A stretch of DNA of 64,000 bases from Limosilactobacillus secaliphilus (lineage in GTDB: Bacteria > Bacillota > Bacilli > Lactobacillales > Lactobacillaceae), in assembly GCF_001437055.1 (NCBI RefSeq), contig NZ_JQBW01000010.1, positions 259,472 through 323,471 of the forward strand, in the 5' to 3' direction. Below are positions 1 through 8,195 of the stretch, piece by piece. A program made the translations under genes and the position numbers. The notes under the pieces are model-generated. The model ran no database searches. It worked only from the letters and a program-made list of their open reading frames with translations, and had not been told where the DNA came from. Positions within the stretch are counted from its first letter, which is position 1. Each line of letters opens with the position of its first letter.

Positions 1-41
1 AGTTTCATCTGGCCGGCTTTTGCAAAGACTGCAGTTTTCAT
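1..41 (-). CDS. Alcohol dehydrogenase-like protein, N-terminus only
   Basis: Only the first 13 codons are in the window, reading MKTAVFAKAGQMK. This opening is typical of zinc-type medium-chain alcohol dehydrogenases, which start with a short beta strand of the GroES-like domain. A good ribosome site (AAAGGAG) lies 9 bases before the ATG. Nothing else of the protein can be seen, so the family assignment rests on the first residues alone. Confidence 0.45.
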   Translation of the reverse strand, partial: MKTAVFAKAGQMK

Positions 42-151
42 CGAAATTACTCCTTTCTACTCCTAAACAATCCTGTCTCAATTGTAAAGGTTTCCAGGAC
101 TAATTTGAAATATTTATAACGCATGGTTATTAATCAACTTTTTGCATAGAA

Positions 152-181
152 AAAGCACCAGGTTCAATCACCTGATGCTTT
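152..181 (-). terminator. Rho-independent terminator
   Basis: An AAAGCA(T)CAGGT / ACCTGGTGCTTT stem with a short loop is followed on the minus strand by a T-run. It sits just after the 37-codon ORF at 205-318 and would end transcripts from that ORF and possibly from the small membrane-protein ORF upstream of it. Confidence 0.7.
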
Positions 182-204
182 ACAAATCGGCATTAAATGC
201 AGAA

Positions 205-318
205 TTACTTTTCTTCTTTTGCTGCTTCCAGAGCCTTCATGATGGAAGGATTCTTGGAGTGGCAATCCTTCAGCATTTGAAGATCATCTTCGCTTAATTC
301 AACCACGTACTTTTTCAT
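205..318 (-). CDS. Small acidic/basic protein of 37 aa, unknown
   Basis: The ORF encodes MKKYVVELSEDDLQMLKD followed by a lysine/glutamate-rich helix ending in AAKEEK. A purine-rich site (AGGGAAGAGGG) precedes the ATG, and a rho-independent terminator follows at 152-181. The sequence looks like a short strand plus a helix, with one cysteine near residue 19. I do not recognise a family. The ribosome site, terminator and soluble composition support it as a real gene, but with only 37 codons chance cannot be excluded. Confidence 0.5.
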   Translation of the reverse strand: MKKYVVELSEDDLQMLKDCHSKNPSIMKALEAAKEEK

Positions 319-404
319 GATCCAAACCCTCTTCCCTAACTTAATTAACATAACTATACCATCATGGAGCAGAAATGGGTATGGTCAAATTGAGATCGAA
401 TGGA

Positions 405-557
405 TTAATGAGACCGGTGCATATACCAGCAATAGCAAGCCTCCAAGAACATGCCAACCGACATCAAATACATGGCCAGCATCATCTTCCCCATAAAGGT
501 CACAATCAACGTGACCAGCCAAAAAACGACCTTGATAATATCGACTACTTTTTCCAT
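405..557 (-). CDS. Small membrane protein of 50 aa, unknown
   Basis: The ORF starts MEKVVDIIKVVFWLVTLIVTF and continues through a second hydrophobic stretch (about residues 25-43) to a cysteine- and histidine-containing tail ending MHRSH. It therefore looks like one long or two short membrane helices. An AAGGAG site lies 7 bases before the ATG, which is the best argument that it is translated. It lies divergently to the oxidoreductase gene at 640 and 86 bp upstream of the 37-aa ORF at 205-318. No function can be assigned. Confidence 0.5.
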   Translation of the reverse strand: MEKVVDIIKVVFWLVTLIVTFMGKMMLAMYLMSVGMFLEACYCWYMHRSH

Positions 558-639
558 TGTGAACTCCTTAATACTTATTAATTGTCCCCTGGGTCAGTCG
601 TTATTAAAATTAAATAAGATCAACAAGGAGGGATTAGAT

Positions 640-1284
640 ATGAGTAAAGTCTTTGTTGTCGGCGGTTCCGGTCGGGTGGCCACGGAACTGATCAAACGTC
701 TGGCAAAAGCCGGCCACCAAGTCACTGCCGGTGCCCGTCATCCGGAAAAGATCGTTTCTTTGCCGAACGTTCAGGCGGTGCAACTCGACTTGCATGATTC
801 CCAAGCCAACATCAACCAGCTAATCAACGGTTACGATGCCGTCTTCTTCACCGCTGGTTCACGGGGCAAAGATGTCTTGCAAACCGATGCCATGGGTGCC
901 GTCAAGACGATGCGGGCGGCGGAAGCAAATAATATTCAACGCTACATCATGTTGAGTTCAATGTATGCGCTGGAACCCGAAAAGTGGTCCCAGATCCCAG
1001 CGCTCGCGGGCATCACCGACTACAACATCGCTAAGTTCTTTGCGGACAACTACCTCATCAACAATACTAAACTGGATTATACCATTGTTCAACCAGCCTC
1101 ATTGACTGAGGAAGCCGGGACCGGCATGGTCAGCGTTGGCGCCAATCAGGATACGACCATTCCAATTCCTGACGTGGCCCACTTCCTTGCCGCCTGCTTG
1201 GATGCGAACAACACCATCTGCAAAGTATTGATGATTCGCACGGGTCAACAAGCCATCGACGAAGCGATCCACGCCGTTAAGTAA
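640..1284 (+). CDS. NAD(P)-binding oxidoreductase (SDR, NmrA/HSCARG-like)
   Basis: The 214-aa protein opens with a Rossmann nucleotide-binding motif, VFVVGGSGRVATELIKRL (GxxGxxG variant), and has the features of the single-domain NAD(P)-binding family related to flavin reductase BLVRB and NmrA: a DLHDS acidic position after strand 3, then FTAGSRG, then a short C-terminal lid. Substrate is unknown; members are soluble and often stress-linked. The start at 640 is chosen because AAGGAGG lies 9 bases upstream; an open frame continues upstream to 451 without a ribosome site. A strong bidirectional terminator follows. Confidence 0.85.
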   Translation: MSKVFVVGGSGRVATELIKRLAKAGHQVTAGARHPEKIVSLPNVQAVQLDLHDSQANINQLINGYDAVFFTAGSRGKDVLQTDAMGAVKTMRAAEANNIQRYIMLSSMYALEPEKWSQIPALAGITDYNIAKFFADNYLINNTKLDYTIVQPASLTEEAGTGMVSVGANQDTTIPIPDVAHFLAACLDANNTICKVLMIRTGQQAIDEAIHAVK

Positions 1285-1302
1285 GTCGTCTCACCACATA
1301 CG

Positions 1303-1337
1303 AAAAAGGATCTTGCATGAGCTGCAAGATCCTTTTT
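1303..1337. terminator. Bidirectional rho-independent terminator
   Basis: A 15-bp stem, AAAAAGGATCTTGCA with its complement, has a short loop and A/T runs on both sides. It lies between convergent genes (the oxidoreductase at 640-1284 and the purine permease at 1355-2665) and can serve both. Confidence 0.9.
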
Positions 1338-1354
1338 GTTTAACTTCTTATTAG

Positions 1355-2665
1355 TTACTTAACTTCCAAAATCCACAGGAAGCCGATGAAGACGAAGAAG
1401 AGCAGGTACATAACCCAGTTAACTTCCTTACCCTTCTTGGCAGCGATCATCGTGATTGGGTACAGGATAAAGCCTAAAGCCATCCCGTCAGAAATACTGT
1501 AGGTCAGTGGCATACCCAGGACAACCAGGAATGAAGGAATAGCAACTTCCATGTGTTCCCAGTGAATGTGCTTCAGGTTTTGAGCCATCATAACCCCAAC
1601 GATGATCAGGGCAGGAGCCGTAACTTGGTCGGTGATCACAGTCAACAGTGGTGAGAAGAACATGCCGACAATGAACATGATCCCAGTAACGACCGCGGTC
1701 AGACCGGAACGACCACCAACGGCAATCCCGGCAGAAGATTCAACGAAGGCACCAATTGGTGAAGTCCCCATTACGGAACCAACCAGCATGGCAGAGGAGT
1801 CAGACATCAATGCCCGGCCAACCCGTGGCATGCGGTTATTCTTCATGAAGCCCGCTTGTTGAGCCAGACCAACCAGCGTACCGGCAGTATCGAAGAAGGT
1901 GACAAGTAAGAACGTAAAGACAACAACCCATAATTGCAAAGTATTGATGTCACCAATGTGCTTAACAGCAACGCCGAACGTTGGTGCCAGGCTAGGAGCA
2001 GCGGAGATCAAGTGGTGTGGCATTGGGATCAGGCCAAATACCAGACCAACAACTGTACTGATAACCATCCCAACAAAAATAGCGCCAGGAACGTTTAAAA
2101 TCAACAGAATCGAAGTAGCAACCAAACCAACAATCGTCAACCAGTTCATTGGGGAAGTGAAACTACCCAAACCAACCACCGTTGACTTGTTAGCGATAAT
2201 CAAACCACCTTGGTGCAGACCCAAGAAAGCAATAAAGAAACCAATCCCACTAGAAATAGCGTATTTCAGGTCACTTGGGATCGCGTTGATGATCATCTCA
2301 CGCAGCTTAAAGATCGTGATCAGGATAAAGATGATGGAAGCAACAAAAACGCCGGCAATGGCGGTTTGCCACTTCACACCCATCCCGATAACCACGGAAT
2401 AAGCGAAGAACGCGTTGATCCCTAAGTCAGGGGCAACAGCAATCGGGTACTTAGCATAAATACCCATCATCAGACAACCAAAGGCAGCTGCCAAGGCACT
2501 AGCGGAGAAGACCGCACCCTTGTTCATCCCGGCAGCACCCAGAACGTTCGGGTTTACAAAGAGAATGTAGGACATTGAAATGAAAGTGGTAAAGCCCGCT
2601 AACACTTCAGTCCGAACGTTTGTATGCAGCTCATCAAGCTGGAAGTACTTACTAATGGCATTCAT
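1355..2665 (-). CDS. pbuG: NCS2-family purine permease (AzgA/PbuG type)
   Basis: The 436-aa integral membrane protein matches the AzgA-like branch of the NCS2 nucleobase transporters, which take up hypoxanthine, guanine or adenine with protons. It starts with the branch's usual FTTFISMSYILFVNP segment, has about 12-14 hydrophobic helices and the conserved FFDTAGTLVGLAQQAG and GTSPIGAFVESSAGIAVGGRSGLTAVV segments. Length is normal. The leader carries a promoter and CGAAC motifs resembling PurR boxes, consistent with purine control. The exact base specificity cannot be read from the sequence, so the symbol is provisional. Confidence 0.85.
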   Translation of the reverse strand: MNAISKYFQLDELHTNVRTEVLAGFTTFISMSYILFVNPNVLGAAGMNKGAVFSASALAAAFGCLMMGIYAKYPIAVAPDLGINAFFAYSVVIGMGVKWQTAIAGVFVASIIFILITIFKLREMIINAIPSDLKYAISSGIGFFIAFLGLHQGGLIIANKSTVVGLGSFTSPMNWLTIVGLVATSILLILNVPGAIFVGMVISTVVGLVFGLIPMPHHLISAAPSLAPTFGVAVKHIGDINTLQLWVVVFTFLLVTFFDTAGTLVGLAQQAGFMKNNRMPRVGRALMSDSSAMLVGSVMGTSPIGAFVESSAGIAVGGRSGLTAVVTGIMFIVGMFFSPLLTVITDQVTAPALIIVGVMMAQNLKHIHWEHMEVAIPSFLVVLGMPLTYSISDGMALGFILYPITMIAAKKGKEVNWVMYLLFFVFIGFLWILEVK

Positions 2666-2691
2666 TTTCTTTTATCACTCCATCCTTTAAA

Positions 2692-2770
2692 TACGAACAA
2701 ACACCAGCAACTATATTATGATATTCGCATTTATTTGTAAAGGGTCAATTTGAAATTAGTTCGTCATTTA
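2692..2770 (-). promoter_or_regulatory. Putative promoter with PurBox-like CGAAC motifs
   Basis: On the minus strand TTTACA and TAATAT are separated by 17 bp. An AAATACGAACAAAC motif (plus strand, about 2690) and an AATGACGAACTAA motif (minus strand, about 2755-2767) flank this region and resemble the PurBox core AWWWCCGAACWWT with mismatches. Similar ACGAAC bases occur in the guaA promoter. The motif matches are imperfect, so PurR control is a suggestion. Confidence 0.35.
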
Positions 2771-2876
2771 TTGGGCGTGGGGCGTTAAACGTTGCTGTTG
2801 AGCGGTTTTTGGCCTTAAATTTCTTTGATATTCGTTTATGGCCACTGTTATTGTTCGGCTTTTCTAGCAAAACAAA

Positions 2877-2902
2877 AAGGTGGCGGGAATTTCCGCCACC
2901 TT
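2877..2902 (-). terminator. Rho-independent terminator
   Basis: A 10-bp GC-rich stem (AAGGTGGCGG and complement) is followed on the minus strand by TTTTTGTTTT. It lies 18 bp after the CMD-family gene. Confidence 0.9.
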
Positions 2903-2920
2903 CGTGTTTGAATTCTAATC

Positions 2921-3652
2921 TTAATCGTTATCCTTAACTGCCTTAGCGGCTTCGTTGATGATCCGCACTGCATTCAAGGAACGTGGATAGCCGATGAACG
3001 GCACGTTCTGTTGGACAATCTTCAGTAGGAATTCCTGATCATTGCCCAGCTTGATGTTCGCCTGTGCGTGGGCCAGCAGTTGTGGTTCACACCCGCCCTG
3101 CGCTGCAATGTAGCAGAAGGTAATCATTTCACGGTCTCTGTCATCCAGGCCCTTGCGTGTGTAATAGTCGCCGAAACAGTTGTCGACCAGCCACTTGTTA
3201 ATCGTGCCCTTCTTGGCAAAGTCCTTCATCTGCGGACCAAACAGGCGGATCTGCGTTTCTTCACCCTTGCTCAAGCGGTTGTACTGATTCGTGGTGCTCT
3301 GGCTCGGCAAAGGCAGTTGAACACCTCGGGCTGCCAAGACTTCATTGCTGGCTTTGATGAAAGGTAAGACCCGGCCCAAGCCCAAGTAATCGATGGCCTG
3401 GTAAACAACTTCCTTGGCTTCAACGGGCGTCACATTATTATCTAAGGCCACCGGCAGCATTAATTTGAATTCGTCCACACCCTGCATGCCCAACAGGTAA
3501 GCCAAGGTGGAGAGCATCTTTGTCCGGCTCGGCAGGTCAACATCCGCCTGCACCTCTTCAAAGGCAAAATGGTTAACAATAGCAGCTAATTCCGGGTCAG
3601 TCTGGCCCAGTTCATTGCGGTGAATAGCTTGTGCACTTTCTTGAATTGACAT
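2921..3652 (-). CDS. Carboxymuconolactone decarboxylase (CMD) family protein, two domains
   Basis: The 243-aa protein has two CMD-type helical repeats, about residues 40-110 and 160-230. The second contains TFCYIAAQGGCEPQLLAHAQANIKLG, which has the spaced Glu and His positions of this family; AhpD-like peroxidase CxxC motifs are absent. Such lactobacillus proteins are annotated as gamma-carboxymuconolactone decarboxylase homologues but probably do not act on aromatics; a redox role is more likely and remains inferred. The ribosome site GGGAGG precedes the ATG. It is transcribed alone, with its own terminator. Confidence 0.8.
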   Translation of the reverse strand: MSIQESAQAIHRNELGQTDPELAAIVNHFAFEEVQADVDLPSRTKMLSTLAYLLGMQGVDEFKLMLPVALDNNVTPVEAKEVVYQAIDYLGLGRVLPFIKASNEVLAARGVQLPLPSQSTTNQYNRLSKGEETQIRLFGPQMKDFAKKGTINKWLVDNCFGDYYTRKGLDDRDREMITFCYIAAQGGCEPQLLAHAQANIKLGNDQEFLLKIVQQNVPFIGYPRSLNAVRIINEAAKAVKDND

Positions 3653-3762
3653 CCCTAAGACCTCCCATTTTTTCTTAAGTTTATTCTAGTCAGCCAATCG
3701 ATTAATGTGAAAAGCCTATTTTCGATTAGTTGTCATGCAAGATTTGAATAATCCACGCAATC

Positions 3763-3790
3763 AAAAAAGCAGCCGCATTGAAGCAGCTGC
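3763..3790 (-). terminator. Rho-independent terminator
   Basis: An AGCAGC(T)GC stem with a TTCAAT loop and a TTTTTT run on the minus strand lies just after the class-1 amidotransferase gene. Confidence 0.85.
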
Positions 3791-3805
3791 TCTTCTTTCA
3801 ATGAT

Positions 3806-4477
3806 TTATTTTGCTGTAATGAAGTCCAGAATATGGTACATGACTTCCCGGTTTTCAGCCGGCACACCATGCTTGATGATGTCGGCCGCCGTTTGGTGCA
3901 GGTCATTGTGATCATCCGGGTAATGGTTGTCGTTGATCGCAATCTCGCGCAAATTATCGGCTTCCGGCTCAAAGTGGAACTGCAGACCGACCACGTGATG
4001 ACCCAGCACGAAGCCTTGATTCTTGACCAAGTCGCTGCTAAACAGCAATTCGGCCTCGTCCGGAATTTCAAACATCTCTTCGTGCCAGTGCAGAGCCGTG
4101 ATCTTCTTTGGCAAACCAGGGATTTTGTCAGTCTGCAGGTAGACCGGTGCCCAGCCCACTTCCTTGTGTGGTGCCTTGCCAATCCGACAGCCCAGCGTTT
4201 TGGCAATCTGTTGCGCACCCAGGCAGGCACCAAAGATTGGCTTATGTTCCGCCAGCAATTGCTTGATCAACTGACGTTCTTCCTTAAGCCACGGCAGGTT
4301 ATCGTTGGGACCCATTGGACCGCCCAAGATGACCAGCATGTCGGTCTCGTCCGCCGTTGGTAAGTTGCCGAAACGATAGGGGTGGTAAATGTACATCTCA
4401 TGATGGTGCAGTTGTGACCAGCGCTGGATGGAACCTGGCCCCTCATTCGGCGTGTGTTGCAAGACATTGATTCTCAT
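3806..4477 (-). CDS. Class-1 glutamine amidotransferase-like protein
   Basis: The 223-aa protein has the fold of stand-alone class-1 glutamine amidotransferases related to the GMP-synthase glutaminase domain. The nucleophile elbow is FGACLGAQQIA (Cys near residue 84), and the His-x-Glu pair is in LQFHFEPEAD near residue 170. There is no synthetase domain, so it is the YfeJ/GuaA-like group whose acceptor substrate is usually unknown. The start ATG follows AAAGGGAAAAATC. It has its own terminator and is probably monocistronic. Confidence 0.85.
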   Translation of the reverse strand: MRINVLQHTPNEGPGSIQRWSQLHHHEMYIYHPYRFGNLPTADETDMLVILGGPMGPNDNLPWLKEERQLIKQLLAEHKPIFGACLGAQQIAKTLGCRIGKAPHKEVGWAPVYLQTDKIPGLPKKITALHWHEEMFEIPDEAELLFSSDLVKNQGFVLGHHVVGLQFHFEPEADNLREIAINDNHYPDDHNDLHQTAADIIKHGVPAENREVMYHILDFITAK

Positions 4478-4592
4478 GATTTTTCCCTTTCCATCGACGG
4501 CAATGTTAATGCGGTATCGCCTGCAAGTACCAATGATACGGTGATTATACCACCGCTACTGCGCTCAATTAAAAGCAATTGCTCCCGTTTTC

Positions 4593-5915
4593 TTACAGGA
4601 GGCTGGCGATCATGTCGCCGATGACCGGGTAAGCGTTGATCACGTGCCGGCGGAAATCATCACCCTTGATGGATAAGCCAATCATTGGCGTCAGGCTGTT
4701 GACTTCGGTTGCGGCGTCATCGCCGACTGCGCTCACCCCGACCAATTGACCGGATTTAAAGACCAGGGTCAGGCTGGCAGACTGGTCGTTCTTGCCCGCG
4801 TACAGGCTACTGCCGGCCAGGGATACCCGTTTGACTTGGTAAGCCGGGTCATCCTTGACGTCATCCGGGGCCACCCCTGCCAAGGCAACTTCAGGGAAAG
4901 TGAAGGCCGCCGTAGCAATCGTTGGGTACTGAATGGCCGCGGTCAAGCCACCCTCCAACTGCTTAAACAGGTAGTCGGCCTCGAATTCGGCCACCGGCGT
5001 CAGTTTGGGTTCCACCCGACTGACCACGTCACCAACCGCGTAAACGCCGGGCTGACTGGTTTGGAGGTGATCATTAACCTTGATTCCGTGTCGATCGTAA
5101 TCAATGCCAGCCTGATCCAGTTGCAGGCGCTCGATGTTCGGTACACGACCAGAAGCATCGACCACATAGTCACTTGCGAGGTCGCCGTTGTCGGTCTTTA
5201 CAAGGAAAGCATCCGCGTCCTGCTGGATGGCCTGAACATTCGTGTTGAAGCGGAAATCGATCCCGCGTGCTTCCATTGCCTTCACAACCGTTGCGGCATC
5301 CGCTTTCGTGAAGCCCCGCAGAGCACGGTCGGACCGAACCAGCATCGTCACTTGTGCACCCGCCGCGCCTAAGAGGGTTGCCATCTCCATCGCCACATAG
5401 CCGGCGCCGACGATCGCTACCCGCTTCGGCAGTGATTTCAGCGACAAGACATCCGTGCTGGTGTGGGTCAATTCGGTGCCCGGAACGGCTAAGTGGTGCG
5501 GGTGTTGACCGGTGGCGATCACAATCCGGTCACCCGTATATTGATGACCATTCACTGTGATCGTATGCTGGTCGACAAACTTCGCGTAGCCGGCCTCAAC
5601 GTCGTGGCTTTTGGCGATGATCGCCTTCGTTTCTGCCGGCCACGGATCGAAGCGCTGCAGCTTGGTCTGCATCAACTGGGCCCAGTCAAGCTGTGCCGGC
5701 TGACTGACCCCACGGCCCACCAGTTGCTGGGACTGCAAAACTGTGCGGACGGCACCCTCCAAGAAGATCTTGGGTTCACAACCGAAATTAGGACAGGTTC
5801 CGCCAAACGCACCACCTTCAACGACCAGGACGCGCCGCTTTTTCTTTGCCAATAAGTTGGACAGCTTGTAAGCAGCTGGGCCAGAACCAATCAGAATGTA
5901 ATCGTATTTTTGCAT
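4593..5915 (-). CDS. Class-I pyridine nucleotide-disulfide oxidoreductase
   Basis: The roughly 440-aa flavoprotein has an N-terminal FAD site (LIGSGPAAYKLSNLL), a redox-active CPNFGC pair in GGTCPNFGCEPK, an NAD(P) site (VAIVGAGYVAMEMATLLG), the FAD-contact segment PGVYAVGDV and a C-terminal dimerisation domain. The CxxxxC arrangement is that of glutathione, mercuric and dihydrolipoamide reductases. It lacks the usual HPT(E/S) C-terminal motif of glutathione reductase, ending instead AYPVIGDMIASLL, so the disulfide substrate is unclear. The frame also has an ATG two codons upstream, but that ATG abuts AGGAGG; the start at 5915 has 6-base spacing and is preferred. Confidence 0.85.
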   Translation of the reverse strand: MQKYDYILIGSGPAAYKLSNLLAKKKRRVLVVEGGAFGGTCPNFGCEPKIFLEGAVRTVLQSQQLVGRGVSQPAQLDWAQLMQTKLQRFDPWPAETKAIIAKSHDVEAGYAKFVDQHTITVNGHQYTGDRIVIATGQHPHHLAVPGTELTHTSTDVLSLKSLPKRVAIVGAGYVAMEMATLLGAAGAQVTMLVRSDRALRGFTKADAATVVKAMEARGIDFRFNTNVQAIQQDADAFLVKTDNGDLASDYVVDASGRVPNIERLQLDQAGIDYDRHGIKVNDHLQTSQPGVYAVGDVVSRVEPKLTPVAEFEADYLFKQLEGGLTAAIQYPTIATAAFTFPEVALAGVAPDDVKDDPAYQVKRVSLAGSSLYAGKNDQSASLTLVFKSGQLVGVSAVGDDAATEVNSLTPMIGLSIKGDDFRRHVINAYPVIGDMIASLL

Positions 5916-6021
5916 GGTCATCCTCCTTTTTCTAATAGGATACCGAAAACGTTGATCTTACAGCAATCTTTTTGCCTCGCGCTGTCAGCAAGCCGACCAC
6001 CCGTCAACATTAGTTCAGAGC

Positions 6022-6513
6022 TTAATCTAGCTTTTTCACCAGGCTGTACCAGGTCTCGTTAGCGTGGCTGGAATCGGACACCCGGACCTTCTCATAACCG
6101 TTGTGCTCGTAAAAGGGCAAGTTCTTTTCCAGCGAATCCAGGGAAATGCTGTGCCGGTGGGCGGCGCGGGCGCTCTTCGCCAAGGCGGTCAGCAGCTGGC
6201 TGCCAATCCCGTGGCCGCGGTAAGCCGGATCTGTAGCGATCGATAGAACCAGTTGATTGCCACCGGTCGGCAGGTTAGTCGGCGTGTGTACGTACATGTC
6301 ATCCGTCACAAACTGTTCATCAACTGCCGGGCCAACCACAAAACCAACGACCTGGCCGTCAACTTTGGCCACCAAAAAGGTATCCGCCAGTTTCTTGATC
6401 CGGTCACGATAAGCGGCGGGCGTACCGGCTTCTTCCGGCGTGAAACCCAGGCGCTCAATCCGGACCACGGCGTCTAAATCGGCTGCTGTTACATGTTCAA
6501 TGCTTACTTTCAT
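6022..6513 (-). CDS. GNAT-family N-acetyltransferase
   Basis: The 163-aa protein shows acetyl-CoA-binding motif A, LSIATDPAYRGHGIGSQLLTALA (R-G-H-G-I-G), and motif B residues in SLDSLEKNLPFYEHNGYEKV. The layout matches the AANAT/RimI-like small N-acetyltransferases; the acceptor amine is unknown. A GTG three codons earlier is possible, but GGGGTGG lies at the right distance for the ATG at 6513. It is followed by the DUF915 hydrolase's terminator on the same strand, with its own 3' end unclear. Confidence 0.85.
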   Translation of the reverse strand: MKVSIEHVTAADLDAVVRIERLGFTPEEAGTPAAYRDRIKKLADTFLVAKVDGQVVGFVVGPAVDEQFVTDDMYVHTPTNLPTGGNQLVLSIATDPAYRGHGIGSQLLTALAKSARAAHRHSISLDSLEKNLPFYEHNGYEKVRVSDSSHANETWYSLVKKLD

Positions 6514-6580
6514 CCAATCCACCCCATTTACTGACTATTTGCAACACAGATTACCGCACGTGCCAGCCCTTCGCAAGTAG

Positions 6581-6617
6581 AAAACGTCCGCAACTAAAAG
6601 CTAGTCGCGGACGTTTT
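6581..6617 (-). terminator. Rho-independent terminator
   Basis: An AAAACGTCCGC(G)ACTAG stem with its complement, followed on the minus strand by a TTTT run, ends the flavodoxin/DUF915 transcript. Confidence 0.85.
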
Positions 6618-6619
6618 AA

Positions 6620-7408
6620 TTATTTGCCCCACAAGAATTCGTTGATCTTGTTGGAGACTTTCTGATTTTCATGCAAATTGCTGTGGGTGTACTGCTTGCC
6701 CTTGAACAAGACGAATTGGTAGCTCTTAGGCCGGTCACCCAGCATATCCTTGACCGAGCGCGAGGCCGCATTCGGCACCTTGCCGTCAGTCTCGTCGCCA
6801 CGGTCGCCAGCGATGTTCAGGACCTTGCCCTGGGGATAGTTATCCTTGAGCTGCCCCATAATGGTCTGCATGGTGCCTGAAATCGGCCGGCGATGCGACC
6901 AGCCAGTCATCCCGCCACCAGCCAGGACCACCTGCTTCTTCAGCACAGGCGCGCCGGGTTGGCTGCCGTACTTGGATAGATAAGAGAAGACATCCATGTT
7001 CCCCATTGAGTGGGCCACAAAGTTGTATTCCTTGATCCCATCGCGCTTCTGCAGGGCCCGGACAACGTTGTTCACGTATGCGGCACCCTTATTCATATCC
7101 GTCTGCTTGTTGTCGGCCAAATTGACCTCGACAATCGGGTTGCGCTTGCCTTTGATTGATGGGCCGCTCAGTTTGACCTTACCGTTTTCGTCAACGCGGG
7201 CGAGTACGACGGTCGATGTCACCTTATCCTTCCGGGCGCGCTTAACCATGCTTTCTTCGGCATGGTAGCTGCTGCCGTAGCCGTGAACAAAGATCGTCGG
7301 CGTGGTTGAGTCAACCCAGTGGGAACGTTTTTGGCTCTTAAAGCCGTAGCTGCCGACCAAGAGCAGGGCTAAAGCCACTAATAAAGCGGGAAACCGCCAT
7401 TTTTTCAT
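6620..7408 (-). CDS. Exported alpha/beta hydrolase (DUF915 family)
   Basis: The 262-aa protein begins with a positively charged, hydrophobic signal or anchor segment (residues 1-20, MKKWRFPALLVALALLLVG). It then has the oxyanion-loop IFVHGYGSS, the nucleophile elbow VAHSMGN (Ser near residue 135), GDRGDETDGKVP as the likely acid region, and a C-terminal histidine in YTHSNLHEN. These match the DUF915 lipase/esterase-like hydrolases of lactobacilli, acting outside the membrane; the substrate is unknown. A second ATG, two codons upstream, is closer to AGGAG (3 bases) than this one (9 bases). It lies 18 bp after the flavodoxin gene, probably in one transcript. Confidence 0.85.
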   Translation of the reverse strand: MKKWRFPALLVALALLLVGSYGFKSQKRSHWVDSTTPTIFVHGYGSSYHAEESMVKRARKDKVTSTVVLARVDENGKVKLSGPSIKGKRNPIVEVNLADNKQTDMNKGAAYVNNVVRALQKRDGIKEYNFVAHSMGNMDVFSYLSKYGSQPGAPVLKKQVVLAGGGMTGWSHRRPISGTMQTIMGQLKDNYPQGKVLNIAGDRGDETDGKVPNAASRSVKDMLGDRPKSYQFVLFKGKQYTHSNLHENQKVSNKINEFLWGK

Positions 7409-7426
7409 ATGCATATTCTCCTATTG

Positions 7427-7909
7427 TTAGAAGTTCAGGCTCTTCAGCCATGGGTCAACGTCGGCCGTTGAATTCAGGACAGCTCCTTGGTTAACGTGGA
7501 CATCGTAATGATTTTCATCGACGGTCCGCTGGATTAAGCTTTGACTGCGTTCATAATCGGAACCGCCAGAGGTCGCAAAGCTAGCCAAGTTTTTACCGTT
7601 CAGATCCAATTTGTCGATCACATCCACGATCATCCGCGGCGGGATCCCCCACCAAATCGGGTGCGCAATGATGATGTTGTCGTAACCGGACAGGTCCGGA
7701 AAATCGTCCTTAACGGGAACCCGTGAATCGTGTTCGTGCTGTTCCGTGGTTGCCCGTGAACTCTTATCGCGCCAATTCAGGTCGTCCTTAGTGTACGGCT
7801 GGACAGGATGAATGGCTTGAATGTCGGCGCCCAGCTTTTGAGCAACGAGTTTTGCCATCTTTTCCGTCGTGCCAGTTGCCGAATAATAAAGCACCAGTGT
7901 GTTTGCCAT
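7427..7909 (-). CDS. Flavodoxin
   Basis: The 160-aa protein opens with the FMN phosphate loop LVLYYSATGTTEKMAKLVAQ, and has WWGIPPRMIVDVIDKLDL and FATSGGSDYERS loops that surround the isoalloxazine ring. This is the flavodoxin_4-like group of NAD(P)H-dependent or electron-carrier flavoproteins in lactobacilli. The start at 7909 follows GGGAGGAATCACG; an earlier in-frame ATG 13 codons upstream has no good site. It is the first gene of a probable two-gene unit with the DUF915 hydrolase; the link between the two functions is not clear. Confidence 0.85.
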   Translation of the reverse strand: MANTLVLYYSATGTTEKMAKLVAQKLGADIQAIHPVQPYTKDDLNWRDKSSRATTEQHEHDSRVPVKDDFPDLSGYDNIIIAHPIWWGIPPRMIVDVIDKLDLNGKNLASFATSGGSDYERSQSLIQRTVDENHYDVHVNQGAVLNSTADVDPWLKSLNF

Positions 7910-8127
7910 CGTGATTCCTCCCTCAACTCTCTTGTTAGTCATAATCAAATAAATTGTTTAATTCACTTTACCGATTATTTTAAGTTTCTCCCGTCAGAAA
8001 AGGAAATGATAAGACTTTTCTCGTTCAAAATAATCATGACTGTGACTGGTTGACCCGACCCAAAAATGACGACCGCAATTTATTCAAGCGCGCTGCGATA
8101 ATTTTACTTAGGAAAGCCCTTCCAACA

Positions 8128-8156
8128 TTGAAAAGGCTATCCCAGCGTAGTATCAT
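8128..8156 (+). promoter_or_regulatory. Promoter of the coiled-coil membrane protein gene
   Basis: TTGAAA and TATCAT are 17 bp apart, 40 bp before the ATG at 8196. The rest of 7910-8127 contains no convincing gene. Confidence 0.6.
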
Positions 8157-8195
8157 TGCACCGTCATAAATATCATAATAAATGGGTAGGTACTA

